From: Curtobacterium citreum
GTDB taxonomy: Bacteria > Actinomycetota > Actinomycetes > Actinomycetales > Microbacteriaceae
Direction of reading: 5' to 3'
Length of the DNA stretch: 64,000 nt
Assembly: GCF_006715175.1 (NCBI RefSeq)
Contig: NZ_VFMQ01000001.1
Location: forward strand, 2,604,001-2,668,000
Program-made: the position numbers and the translations under genes
The notes under the pieces: model-generated
Told to the model about the DNA's origin: nothing
What the model saw: the letters and a program-made list of their open reading frames with translations, nothing else
Databases searched by the model: none
Shown: in pieces, positions 36,116 through 45,338 of the stretch
Layout of the letters: every line of letters begins with the position of its first letter
Numbering within the stretch: position 1 is the first letter of the stretch

Positions 36116-38901
36116 TGCTTCTTCGGGGCGGCCTTCTTCGGAGCGGCCTTCCGCGCCGGGGCCTTCTTCTTGACCGGACCCTTGGCACGCTTGTCGGCCA
36201 GGAGCTGGACGGCGCGGGCATGGTCGACGGACTCGACGTCCTCGCCGCGCGGGATCGTGGCGTTCGTCTCACCGTCGGTGACGTACGGACCGAAGCGACC
36301 GTCCTTCACCTTGATCGGCTTGCCGGACACCGGGTCCGCCTCGAACTCCTTGAGCGCGGCGCTCGCGGTCCGACGGCCGCCGTACTTCGGCTGGGCGAAC
36401 AGCTCGAGCGCGCCGGGCAGGTCGACCTCGAAGATCGCGTCCTCGCTCGGCAGGGTCCGGGTGTCCGTGCCCTTCTTGATGTACGGACCGTAGCGGCCGT
36501 TCTGCGCCGTGATGTCCTCGCCGGACTCCGGGTCCTTCCCGACGACGCGGGGCAGGTCGAGGAGCTTCAGCGCGGTCTCCAGGTCGACGGTCTGCGGGTC
36601 CATCGACTTGAAGAGCGACGCGGTGCGCTCCTTCGGCGCGGCGGCCTTCTTCGTGGTCTTCTTCGCCGGCGCCTTCGTCGCGGTCGTCGCCGCTGCGGTC
36701 GTCGTCGCTGCTGCGGCCTCGGCCGGGGCAGGCTCCGTCACCTCGCCGGTCGCGGGGTCCACGGTGGGCTCGGGCTCGGGGGTCCGCTCGGTGACGTAGG
36801 GGCCGAACCGACCGTCCTTCGCCAGGACCTCCTTCCCGGACTCCGGGTTGATGCCCACGACGCGGTCGCCGACGACCGGGGCGTCGACGAGCTCCTGTGC
36901 CTTCTCGGCGGTGAGCTCGTCCGGCGCCAGGTCCTCGGGGACGTTCACGCGTCGAGGCTTCTCGGGGTCCTCGCCCGGCACCTCGATGTAGGGGCCGTAC
37001 CGACCGATGCGGAGCGTGAGCCCCGGCGCGAGATCGACCGAGTTGATGTCCCGCGCGTCGATCTCGCCGAGGTTGTCGATGACCGTGCGCAGACCACGCT
37101 GGTCGCCGCCGCCGAAGTAGAACTCCTTGAGCCAGTCGACCCGGTCCTCGTCGCCGCTGGCGATGCGGTCGAGGTCCTCTTCCATCCCGGCGGTGAAGTC
37201 GTACTGCACCAGGTCGGCGAAGTGGTCCTCGAGCAGCCGGACCACGCTGAACGCGATCCAGTTCGGCACGAGTGCGCTGCCGCGCTGGGTCACGTAGCCG
37301 CGGTCCATGATCGTCGAGATGATCGCGGCGTACGTCGAGGGTCGACCGATGCCGAGCTCCTCGAGCGTCTTCACCAGGCTCGCCTCGGTGTACCGCGGCG
37401 GGGCCGAGGTGTCGTGGCCCTTGGCGTCGACCTCGCTGACGCCGAGGTGGTCCCCCTCGGCCATCTGCGGGAGCTTCGCGTCCGCGCCGTCGGCACCGCC
37501 GTGGCGCTCCTCGTCGCGACCTTCCTCGTACGCGTTGAGGAAGCCGCGGAAGGTGATCACGGTGCCGGACGCGGTGAACTCCGCGTCCGTGCCGTTCGCC
37601 GTCGACGCCAGGCCCGTGACGGGCTCGGTCGACGTGATCCCGAGGACGACCGACGCGGTCGAGCCCTTGGCGTCCGCCATCTGCGACGCGACCGTGCGCT
37701 TCCAGATGAGGTCGTAGAGCTTCCAGTCGTTGCCGCGCAGCACCCCCTCCATCTCGGACGGGGTCTTGAAGGTGTCGCCCGCAGGCCGGATGGCCTCGTG
37801 CGCCTCCTGCGCGTTCTTGCTCTTGCCGGCGTAGCTGCGCGGCTTGTCCGGGACGGTCTCCGGACCGTACAGCGATGACGCCTGCTTGCGGGCGGCCGTG
37901 ATCGCCTGCTGCGACAGGGACGACGAGTCCGTTCGCATGTAGGTGATGTGGCCGTTCTCGTACAGCCCCTGCGCGACGCTCATCGTCTGCCGGGCCGAGA
38001 AGCGGAGCTTCCGCGCGGCCTCCTGCTGGAGCGTCGAGGTGGTGAACGGCGCAGCCGGACGGCGCGTGTACGGCTTCGAGTCGACGCTGCGGACGACGGC
38101 GTCGCCGGCCTGCTCGAGCACACGGGTCAGGGCAGCGGCGGACGCCTCGTCCAGCCGGACGGCCTCGCCCTTGAGCGCACCGCGGTCGTCGAAGTCGCGA
38201 CCGGAGGCCACGCGGGCGCCCTGGAGACGAGCGAGCCGGGCGGTGAAGGCGGTGTCGCCGACCTTCTCGAAGCGCGCCGTCAGGTCCCAGTAGTTCGCCG
38301 AGACGAACGCCAGGCGCTCGCGCTCCCGGTCCACGACGAGACGGGTCGCGGCGGACTGCACGCGCCCGGCGGACAGCCCGGGTCCGACCTTGCGCCAGAG
38401 CACCGGCGAGACCTCGTACCCGTAGAGCCGGTCGAGGATGCGACGGGTCTCCTGGGCGTCGACGAGCGCGGTGTCGAGTTCGCGGGTGGCCTCCTGCGCG
38501 CGCTGGATGGCCTCCTTCGTGATCTCGTGGAACACCATGCGCTTCACGGGCACCTTGGGCTTGAGCACCTGCAGGAGGTGCCACGCGATGGCCTCGCCCT
38601 CGCGGTCCTCATCAGTTGCGAGGTAGAGCTCGTCGGCGTCCTTGAGCGCCCGCTTGAGCTCGGTCACCGTCTTCTTCTTCGCGTCGGAGACCACGTAGTA
38701 GGGCTCGAAGCCGTTGTCGACGTCGACGGAGAACTTGCCGAGCGACCCCTTCTTCAGCTCGGCCGGCAGGTTCTTGGGCTCGACGAGGTCGCGGATGTGT
38801 CCGACTGACGCCTGGACTTCGTATCCGTCACCGAGGTATTGCGCGATCGTCTTCGCCTTCGCGGGGCTCTCGACGATCACGAGCTTCTTCGTGCCTGGCA
38901 C
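36112..38901 (-). CDS. topA: DNA topoisomerase I
   Basis: 929 residues. The Toprim domain is at the start (KKLVIVESPAKAKTIAQYL, ATDEDREGEAIAWHL). The catalytic Tyr321 is in GHITYMRTDSSSL. Four C-terminal repeats of the type DGRFGPYV / NGRYGPYI follow, then a Lys/Ala/Pro tail ending KKAAPKKQ that would bind DNA. No zinc fingers, as is usual in actinobacteria. It relaxes negative supercoils. The GTG start at 38901 has AAGGAG at good spacing. The reading frame is open upstream with no stop, all the way through a TadE-like gene. Confidence 0.95.
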   Translation of the reverse strand: MPGTKKLVIVESPAKAKTIAQYLGDGYEVQASVGHIRDLVEPKNLPAELKKGSLGKFSVDVDNGFEPYYVVSDAKKKTVTELKRALKDADELYLATDEDREGEAIAWHLLQVLKPKVPVKRMVFHEITKEAIQRAQEATRELDTALVDAQETRRILDRLYGYEVSPVLWRKVGPGLSAGRVQSAATRLVVDRERERLAFVSANYWDLTARFEKVGDTAFTARLARLQGARVASGRDFDDRGALKGEAVRLDEASAAALTRVLEQAGDAVVRSVDSKPYTRRPAAPFTTSTLQQEAARKLRFSARQTMSVAQGLYENGHITYMRTDSSSLSQQAITAARKQASSLYGPETVPDKPRSYAGKSKNAQEAHEAIRPAGDTFKTPSEMEGVLRGNDWKLYDLIWKRTVASQMADAKGSTASVVLGITSTEPVTGLASTANGTDAEFTASGTVITFRGFLNAYEEGRDEERHGGADGADAKLPQMAEGDHLGVSEVDAKGHDTSAPPRYTEASLVKTLEELGIGRPSTYAAIISTIMDRGYVTQRGSALVPNWIAFSVVRLLEDHFADLVQYDFTAGMEEDLDRIASGDEDRVDWLKEFYFGGGDQRGLRTVIDNLGEIDARDINSVDLAPGLTLRIGRYGPYIEVPGEDPEKPRRVNVPEDLAPDELTAEKAQELVDAPVVGDRVVGINPESGKEVLAKDGRFGPYVTERTPEPEPTVDPATGEVTEPAPAEAAAATTTAAATTATKAPAKKTTKKAAAPKERTASLFKSMDPQTVDLETALKLLDLPRVVGKDPESGEDITAQNGRYGPYIKKGTDTRTLPSEDAIFEVDLPGALELFAQPKYGGRRTASAALKEFEADPVSGKPIKVKDGRFGPYVTDGETNATIPRGEDVESVDHARAVQLLADKRAKGPVKKKAPARKAAPKKAAPKKQ

Positions 38902-39375
38902 GTGACTCCTTGATCGATGGTGCACGCCGGCTCCGTCCCGCACGGGGACCATGGACGACCGGGACGACGGTGACCGGGGGCCGACGTGCACACCATACAC
39001 ACACTGTCGGCACGTCCCGGTGGGCGGACCGGCCACCGCGAGCGCGCCCACGGCGAACGCTCCGGAACCGACCGTGACGCCGACCCGGGCGACGGAGCCC
39101 GCCGTCCGACAGTCGGTGAGCCGCGCGTCGTTCGCGCTGGCGACCCGACCGGCAGCGGCGCACGGCGCACCGGCCACGAGCCCGACGGCGGCCGCGGCAG
39201 CGGCGATCGCCGCCGAGTCCGCCGTGGCCGCCGCACGAGTCGACAGGACCCGGTCGCGCGCGGCGCCGAGCGCCACCGAGCCGACGAGCAGGACGAGGGC
39301 GACGACCCCGACCAGCAGGATCGTCGCTGAACCGCGGTCCGACCGGAGCACCGGACCTCCCCGGTGCCCGCTCAC
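38902..39375 (-). CDS. Rv3654c-type TadE-like protein lacking its own stop codon
   Basis: From a GTG at 39375 the frame reads a short N-terminus, DRGSATILLVGVVALVLLVG (membrane helix of TadE-like/minor pilins), RAAATADSAAIAAAAA, and a domain with two cysteines (GAPCAAAG, LTDCRT). This matches the TadE-like protein of actinobacterial tad clusters. Its normal end would be near AVAGPPTG (about 39015). No stop occurs in this frame before topA, and none in the other two minus-strand frames over 38899-39020. The frame therefore continues into topA. The end given here is the base before the topA start. The start overlaps the TadE stop. Confidence 0.65.
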
Positions 39376-39704
39376 CGACCCGCCTCCGCCGCGCACCCCG
39401 TCGCGGTCAGCGGGACGGCGGACAGCGGGCCGCCCGTCCGCCCCACCAGGTCGACGCACACCGTGCCGTCGGCGTGCCGGACGGTCGCGACCGTGCCCGG
39501 CGCCCCCTCGCGCACCAGCCGGTCGGCCGCGGCCTGGTCGCCCCGCCCGAGCGCCCGTGCGGCGGCGCCCGCCGCGGCCTGCATGCTCCCGACGCGGTCG
39601 ACCAGGACGACCCCGGCCGCCAGCGTCACGAGCACGAGGACCACGGCGGGCAGTGCCACAGCGAACTCCACGGTCACGCTCCCGCCGTCACGAGGTGAGC
39701 GCAC
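39372..39704 (-). CDS. TadE-like pilus assembly protein (Rv3655c type)
   Basis: 110 residues. The N-terminal GSVTVEFAVALPAVVLVLVTLAAG holds the TadE prepilin-like pattern with a Glu five residues into the hydrophobic run; an ~80-residue exported domain with two cysteines follows. It is a minor pilin for the Flp-type pilus. The start is uncertain: the GTG at 39704 gives a short basic lead, while a GTG at 39677 lies directly before VEFAV. It overlaps the DUF4244 gene by 17 bp. Confidence 0.8.
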   Translation of the reverse strand: MRSPRDGGSVTVEFAVALPAVVLVLVTLAAGVVLVDRVGSMQAAAGAAARALGRGDQAAADRLVREGAPGTVATVRHADGTVCVDLVGRTGGPLSAVPLTATGCAAEAGR

Positions 39705-39894
39705 CGCGGACGAGGTCGGTCAGGATCTGCTGGACCTCGCCCGACCGCATCACGGCCACGAGCACGCCGGCGAAGGCCACCGCGGCCAGGATGACGACCG
39801 CGTACTCGGCCGTGGCGGACCCGTCGTCGGCGCGGAGCCGCAGCCGGCGCCTCGTGCGGCGGTGGCCGCGGTGGCCCCTCGTGGTGTCGGTCAT
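39688..39894 (-). CDS. DUF4244 Flp-like pilin (Rv3656c type)
   Basis: 68 residues. The basic N-terminus (RGHRGHRRTRRRLRLR) ends in DDGSATAEYAVVILAAVAFAG. The motif G-x-x-T/A-x-E-Y followed by a hydrophobic helix is the Flp pilin processing site, with cleavage expected before the hydrophobic stretch. It is the likely major pilin of this tad cluster. AAAGGGG precedes the ATG. Confidence 0.85.
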   Translation of the reverse strand: MTDTTRGHRGHRRTRRRLRLRADDGSATAEYAVVILAAVAFAGVLVAVMRSGEVQQILTDLVRGALTS

Positions 39895-39993
39895 GTCGTT
39901 CCCCTTTCTCTGTGAGGCATCTCGCTCGTCGTGGGACCAGCCTCGCGAGCGCGGCGGCCGCGGGACGGGCGGACCATGCGGTCTGTGGATGCG

Positions 39994-40961
<968 letters not shown>

Positions 40962-40965
<4 letters not shown>

Positions 40966-41975
40966 CGTCGCCGGCGTGCCGTGCCCTGGAGCGGTCGCGT
41001 CGCGAGCCGACCGCCCTCGTCCACGACGAGCGTGCCGACCGCTGCGACGATGCGTTTCCCGGCCCGCCGCTCGAGGTGCACGACGAGGTCCAGCGCGCTG
41101 ACGACCTGCCGGGCGACGGCGGTGGCCCCGAGCCCGGCGAGCGCTCCGAGGGCCTCGAGCCGGGCTGCGACGTCCGCCAGACCGTTCGCGTGCAGGGTCC
41201 CGGCGCCACCGTCGTGCCCCGTGTTCAGCGCGGCGAGGAGCTCGCGCACCTCGGCGCCCCGGCACTCCCCCACCACGAGGCGGTCCGGACGCATCCGCAG
41301 GGCCTCGCGGACGAGCCGTTCGAGGCCGAGCGCTCCGGCCCCCTCGGCGTTCGCCTGACGTGCCTCGAGCGCGACGACGTGGGGATGGTCCACGCGGAGT
41401 TCGGCGACGTCCTCGACGGTCACGATCCGCTCGGTGTGCGGGACGGCGGCGAGCATCGCGGAGAGCATCGTCGTCTTGCCGCTGCCGGTCGCGCCGGTCA
41501 CCAGGACGTTCCGCCGCGCGGCGACGGCGTCCTCGATCACCGACCGTGGCACCGTCCGGAACGCGCCGAGGCCCTCGAGGTCGGCGAGGGTCGGACGACC
41601 GGGCCGCGGCAGGCGGACGGACAGCGCGGTCCCGTCGACCGCGACCGGCGCGAGCACGACGTGCACCCGGATGCCGTCCCCGATCCGGACGTCCGCACAC
41701 GGTGTGCTCTCGTCGACGTGCCGGTCGCCGAGTGCGACGAGCTCGGTCGCCAGCGCCCGCACGCGCCGCTCGGGCAGGGCCGGCGGGACCCGTTCGAGTC
41801 CTCGCCCCCGGTCGACCCACGTGCCACGTCCGCCGACGACCAGGACGTCGGTCGTGTCCGCGTCGACCACGAGGGCGGCGAGCTCCTCGAAGACACCGGC
41901 GTCCACCCGACGCCGGTGCGCCGGCCGGTCGACGTGCGGCAGGAAGGGATCGGTCGCGGCTCGGTGTCGGTGCAT
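40962..41975 (-). CDS. tadA: TadA-type pilus assembly ATPase
   Basis: 337 residues. Secretion-ATPase core: Walker A VTGATGSGKTTMLSA (about 158-172), Asp box VTVEDVAELR, Walker B RMRPDRLVVGECRG, and His box GHDGGAGTLHANG. It powers Flp pilus assembly from the cytoplasmic face. It is short for the family, with only ~130 residues before the core. The usual TadZ-like partner (Rv3660c) is not next to it. Its upstream region carries two CGGGGTAC boxes and a 6C RNA. Confidence 0.9.
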
Positions 41976-42283
41976 GACGGGGACGGTAGGGCGACCATCC
42001 GTGGTTCGCCGCGCGGACGAACGGCTCTGTGGACAACAGAGCGGATCCCGGCCAGCGGACTCTTTTGTACCCCGAACTACAAAGCCGTACCCCGTTCAGT
42101 GCCGCGAGTCCAGGGGTGGCGCAACACCGTACCGACCCGCCCTGACCCGTCTCACGAGAGGTCCCGGGGCCTCGACACCGATCGAACGCGCGTCGCGCCG
42201 CTATGGACAGGTCTGTCCACGGTTCGGCACCAGATCGGGGATCACCCGACGGGCCGCCGGACGGATGCGCGACACCCGTCGGG
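41976..42283. promoter_or_regulatory. Upstream region of the tad cluster with several regulatory-looking motifs
   Basis: No gene is seen. Motifs: TTGTCCACA (minus strand, 42028-42036), a match to the actinobacterial DnaA box, inside the inverted repeat CTCTGT-N5-ACAGAG (42025-42041); GTACCCCG at 42067 and again at 42087, exactly 20 bp apart; and the inverted repeat TGGACAG-GT-CTGTCCA at 42204-42219. Confidence 0.45.
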
Positions 42284-42382
42284 GAAAAAGAAGAGGCGGC
42301 ACCGGTTGGGGGGAACTGGTGCCGCCGGACATCGGTGGATTGGGGGGAATCCGAACCGGTGCCACCGGGAACGAGCCCGGTA
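42284..42382 (-). ncRNA. 6C RNA (B11/6C-type small RNA)
   Basis: On the minus strand there are two stem-loops, each with a loop of exactly six cytosines: GGATT-CCCCCC-AATCC (42337-42352) and GGCGGCACCAGTT-CCCCCC-AACCGGTGCCGCC (42295-42326). The second is followed by a U-rich run (42286-42294), a complete intrinsic terminator. A -10 TACAGT (42389-42394) places the 5' end near 42382. Paired C6 loops define the actinobacterial 6C RNA family. In M. tuberculosis this RNA (B11) also lies beside the tad-type genes (near Rv3660c). C-rich loops are thought to pair with G-rich ribosome binding sites. Confidence 0.85.
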
Positions 42383-42500
42383 GGAATCACTGTACCCCAT
42401 GAACGAGCCTGCTCGGCAACCCCCGGTCGTGATCCGGCTCGTGTCACGACGACCCTCCGGTCCGCGCCCGGCGGTAGTCTCCGTCTGCACCCACTCGACC

Positions 42501-42599
42501 GCCGACCGCACCCGCGACCGACGACCGCCACCCGGCGCCGACCGCACCCGCGACCGACGACCGCCACCCGGCGCCGACCGCACCAGCAACCGACGGCCG
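42501..42599. repeat. 36-bp tandem repeat upstream of acs
   Basis: Units beginning GCCGACCGCACC at 42501, 42537 and 42573; the first two are identical over 36 bp, the third is partial and diverged. It ends about 35 bp before the acs start and could lie in its 5' leader. Confidence 0.8.
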
Positions 42600-42633
42600 A
42601 GCACCCCTGCCGCAACGACGCGAAAGGACACCG

Positions 42634-44586
42634 ATGTCCACTCCGACCCAGGCCGACGAACGCCACGAGGACGGCCCGACCTTCGCTCCCCCCGCCGACT
42701 TCGTCGCCGACGCCGTCGCGCACGAGGACCTGCACGAGGCCGCCGCCGCCGACCGCGAGGCGTTCTGGGCGGACCAGGCGCGGAACCTGCTCGACTGGCG
42801 GACGCCGTTCACCCGGACGCTCGACTGGTCGGGCACGCCGTTCGCCAAGTGGTTCGACGACGGCACGCTCAACGTCGCGGAGAACTGCCTGGACCGCCAC
42901 GTCCGCGCGGGCAACGGCGACCGCGTGGCGATCCACTTCGAGGGCGCCCCCGGCGACACCCGCCGGATCACCTACGCCGAGCTCACCGCCGAGGTGCAGC
43001 GCGCCGCGAACATGCTCACCGACCTGGGCGTCGAGCAGGGCGACCGCGTCGTCGTCTACATGCCCCTCATCCCCGAGGCCGTGGTCACGATGCTCGCCGT
43101 CGCGCGCATCGGTGCCGTGCACTCGGTGGTGTTCGGCGGGTTCAGCGCCGAGAGCCTCCGCGCCCGCATCGAGGACGCCGGCGCGAAGCTCGTCGTCACC
43201 GCGGACGGCGGCTGGCGGCGCGGAGCGGTGTCGCCGCTCAAGCCCGCGGTCGACGAGGCCCTGGCCGGCGACGGCACGGACACCGTCGAGCACGTGCTGG
43301 TCGTGAAGCGCGGGGGCAACGAGGTCGGCTGGACCGATCGCGACCTGTGGTGGCACGACGAGATCGCGAAGGCCGCAGCCGAGCACGAGCCGCAGGCGTT
43401 CCCCGCCGAGACGCCCCTGTTCATCCTCTACACGTCCGGGACGACCGGGAAGCCGAAGGGCATCGTGCACACGTCAGGTGGCTACCTGACGCAGGCGGCG
43501 TACACGCACCGCAACGTGTTCGACATGCACCCGGAGAAGGACGTCTACTGGTGCACGGCCGACATCGGCTGGATCACCGGGCACTCCTACGTCGTCTACG
43601 GCCCCCTGGCGAACGGCGTCACGCAGGTCCTGTACGAGGGCACCCCGGACGAGCCGAAGCCCGGCCGCTGGTGGGACATCGTCGACTCGTACGGCGTGAC
43701 GGTCCTGTACACCGCCCCCACCGCGGTCCGCGCCGCCATGAAGGCCGGCCGCCAGATCCCCGAGGCACGCAGCCTGGCGTCCCTCCGCCTGCTCGGGAGC
43801 GTCGGCGAGCCGATCAACCCCGAGGCGTGGCAGTGGTACCGCCAGGTCATCGGACACGACCGCACGCCCATCGTCGACACGTGGTGGCAGACCGAGACCG
43901 GCGCGATCATGATCTCCGCGCTCCCGGGGGTCACGAAGCTCAAGCCCGGCGCCGCCCAGACCCCGCTCCCCGGCATCACCGCGGAGATCGTGGACGAGGA
44001 CGGCCAGCGTGTCGCCCCCGGCGGCAGCGGCTACCTCACGATCACCGACCCGTGGCCGTCGATGGCCCGCGGCATCTGGGGCGACCCGGACCGCTTCGTC
44101 GAGACCTACTGGTCGCGCTTCCCCGGCCGCTACTTCGCGGGCGACGGGGCGCGGCTCGACGGCCAGGGCGACATCTGGGTGCAGGGGCGGGTCGACGACG
44201 TCATGAACGTCTCCGGTCACCGCCTGTCCACCGCGGAGATCGAGTCGGCACTCGTCGGGCACGAGGGCGTCGCCGAGGCCGCGGTCGTCGGCGCCGCCGA
44301 CGAGACGACCGGTCAGGCCGTGGTCGCGTTCGTGATCCTCACCGCCGAGGCGGCCGAGGGCGTCGACCGCGACGCGGTCGCGAAGGAACTCCGTGACTGG
44401 GTCGGCAAGCGCATCGGGGCGATCGCGAAGCCGCGCCAGGTGGTCGTGGTCCCGGAGCTCCCGAAGACCCGCTCCGGCAAGATCATGCGCCGCCTCCTCC
44501 GCGACGCGGCCGAGGGCCGCCGCATCGGCGACACGACGACGCTCGCCGACCCGACGGTCATGGCGACCATCGCGGAACTGATGTAG
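42634..44586 (+). CDS. acs: Acetyl-CoA synthetase
   Basis: 650 residues. The AMP-binding P-loop YTSGTTGKPKGIVH, WWQTETGAIM, and the C-terminal RSGKIMRRLLRD with the lysine that is acetylated in the family are all present. It activates acetate to acetyl-CoA via acetyl-AMP. GAAAGGACACC gives a good ribosome site. The length matches bacterial Acs. It is flanked upstream by a 36-bp repeat and downstream by a strong palindrome, so it is monocistronic. Confidence 0.96.
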   Translation: MSTPTQADERHEDGPTFAPPADFVADAVAHEDLHEAAAADREAFWADQARNLLDWRTPFTRTLDWSGTPFAKWFDDGTLNVAENCLDRHVRAGNGDRVAIHFEGAPGDTRRITYAELTAEVQRAANMLTDLGVEQGDRVVVYMPLIPEAVVTMLAVARIGAVHSVVFGGFSAESLRARIEDAGAKLVVTADGGWRRGAVSPLKPAVDEALAGDGTDTVEHVLVVKRGGNEVGWTDRDLWWHDEIAKAAAEHEPQAFPAETPLFILYTSGTTGKPKGIVHTSGGYLTQAAYTHRNVFDMHPEKDVYWCTADIGWITGHSYVVYGPLANGVTQVLYEGTPDEPKPGRWWDIVDSYGVTVLYTAPTAVRAAMKAGRQIPEARSLASLRLLGSVGEPINPEAWQWYRQVIGHDRTPIVDTWWQTETGAIMISALPGVTKLKPGAAQTPLPGITAEIVDEDGQRVAPGGSGYLTITDPWPSMARGIWGDPDRFVETYWSRFPGRYFAGDGARLDGQGDIWVQGRVDDVMNVSGHRLSTAEIESALVGHEGVAEAAVVGAADETTGQAVVAFVILTAEAAEGVDRDAVAKELRDWVGKRIGAIAKPRQVVVVPELPKTRSGKIMRRLLRDAAEGRRIGDTTTLADPTVMATIAELM

Positions 44587-44596
44587 CGCACGGAAC

Positions 44597-44640
44597 GTGA
44601 GCGGGGCCTCCAGTCCGTCCTGACTGGAGGCCCCGCTCAC
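44597..44640. terminator. 19-bp-stem terminator between acs and the RidA gene (family member C)
   Basis: Perfect arms GTGAGCGGGGCCTCCAGTC and complement around CGTCCT, 10 bp past acs. It faces two convergent genes. The GGCCTCCAGTCCGTC part relates it to the palindrome at 52086. Confidence 0.85.
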
Positions 44641-44671
44641 GTGGGCGCACCGGCTGCGGTGCGCAGGTGGT

Positions 44672-45133
44672 TCAGTCCGTCAGCTCGACGACCAGCTCGA
44701 CCTCGACCGGCGCGTCCAGCGGCAGCACCGCGACGCCCACGGCGCTCCGCGCGTGGACGCCGGCGTCGCCGAAGACCTCGCCGACCAGGGTCGACGCGCC
44801 GTTGGCGACGGCGGGCTGGCCGGTGAAGGACGGGTCCGAGGCGACGAAGACCGTCACCTTGACGACCCGGGCGACCCGCTCGAGGGAACCGGCGACCGAC
44901 TGGACGGCCGCGAGCGCGTTCAGCGCGGCCACGCGCGCCTGCGCCGTGGCGGTCTCGGCGTCGACCGACGTCCCGACCTTGCCCGTGACGGGCAGCGCGC
45001 CGTCGACGAAGGGCAGCTGTCCCGCGGTGTAGACGTACCGGCCGGTGACGACCGCGGGCACGTAGGCGGCGACGGGGGCGGCGACCGCGGGGATCGTCAG
45101 CCCGAGCTCGGCGAGGCGGTCCGCGAGGCTCAC
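44672..45133 (-). CDS. RidA/YjgF-family protein
   Basis: 153 residues. The family pattern is visible in VVTGRYVYTAGQLPFVDG, AALNALAAVQSVAGSL and VKVTVFVASDPSF; the longer form fits the YjgF-like subgroup with an N-terminal LADRLAELGLTIP. The Arg that defines true RidA imine deaminases is replaced in the usual end region (VGVAVLPLDAPVEVE), so enamine/imine hydrolysis is uncertain. The GTG start overlaps the stop of the upstream 52-residue gene (GTGA). Confidence 0.85.
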   Translation of the reverse strand: MSLADRLAELGLTIPAVAAPVAAYVPAVVTGRYVYTAGQLPFVDGALPVTGKVGTSVDAETATAQARVAALNALAAVQSVAGSLERVARVVKVTVFVASDPSFTGQPAVANGASTLVGEVFGDAGVHARSAVGVAVLPLDAPVEVELVVELTD

Positions 45134-45288
45134 GCGTCCGCCTTCGGGCGCTTCAGGTAGGCGACCAGTCCGCCCTCGGGTCCGGTGACGACCTGGACCA
45201 GCTCCCAGCCCTCGTCGCCGTGGGCGTTCAGGATGGCGGCGGTGTTGTGGATCATCAACGGCGTGGTGAAGTACTCCCAGCGAGTCAT
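45130..45288 (-). CDS. DUF4177-like small protein
   Basis: 52 residues: starts MTRWEYFTTPLMIHNTAAIL, then NAHGDEGWELVQVVTGPEGG and ends YLKRPKADA. The W-E-Y opening and the G-x-x-GWELV centre are the DUF4177 pattern, a small beta-alpha protein of unknown function common in actinobacteria. AAGGAA precedes the ATG. Translationally coupled to the RidA-like gene. Confidence 0.8.
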   Translation of the reverse strand: MTRWEYFTTPLMIHNTAAILNAHGDEGWELVQVVTGPEGGLVAYLKRPKADA

Positions 45289-45325
45289 GCGGTTCCTTGC
45301 CAGCCTTTCAGTCGTGGGCGTCGTT

Positions 45326-45331
45326 TAGGCT
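45326..45331 (+). promoter_or_regulatory. -10 element of the leaderless PBP gene
   Basis: TAGGCT ends 7 nt before the ATG at 45339, and no Shine-Dalgarno is present. The minus-strand DUF4177 start is 38 bp to the left, so the promoters are back to back. Confidence 0.55.
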
Positions 45332-45338
45332 GCATCCT

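Noticed and set aside
36112..39375. A deliberate TadE-TopA fusion as the main gene model
   Set aside because: topA has its own strong AAGGAG site and a standard N-terminus at 38901, so the fused frame is reported as an oddity, not as the chosen gene.
42300..42402. A short plus-strand peptide gene starting TTGGGGGGAACTGG
   Set aside because: The G6 runs are explained by the C6 loops of the minus-strand 6C RNA; the peptide has no ribosome site.
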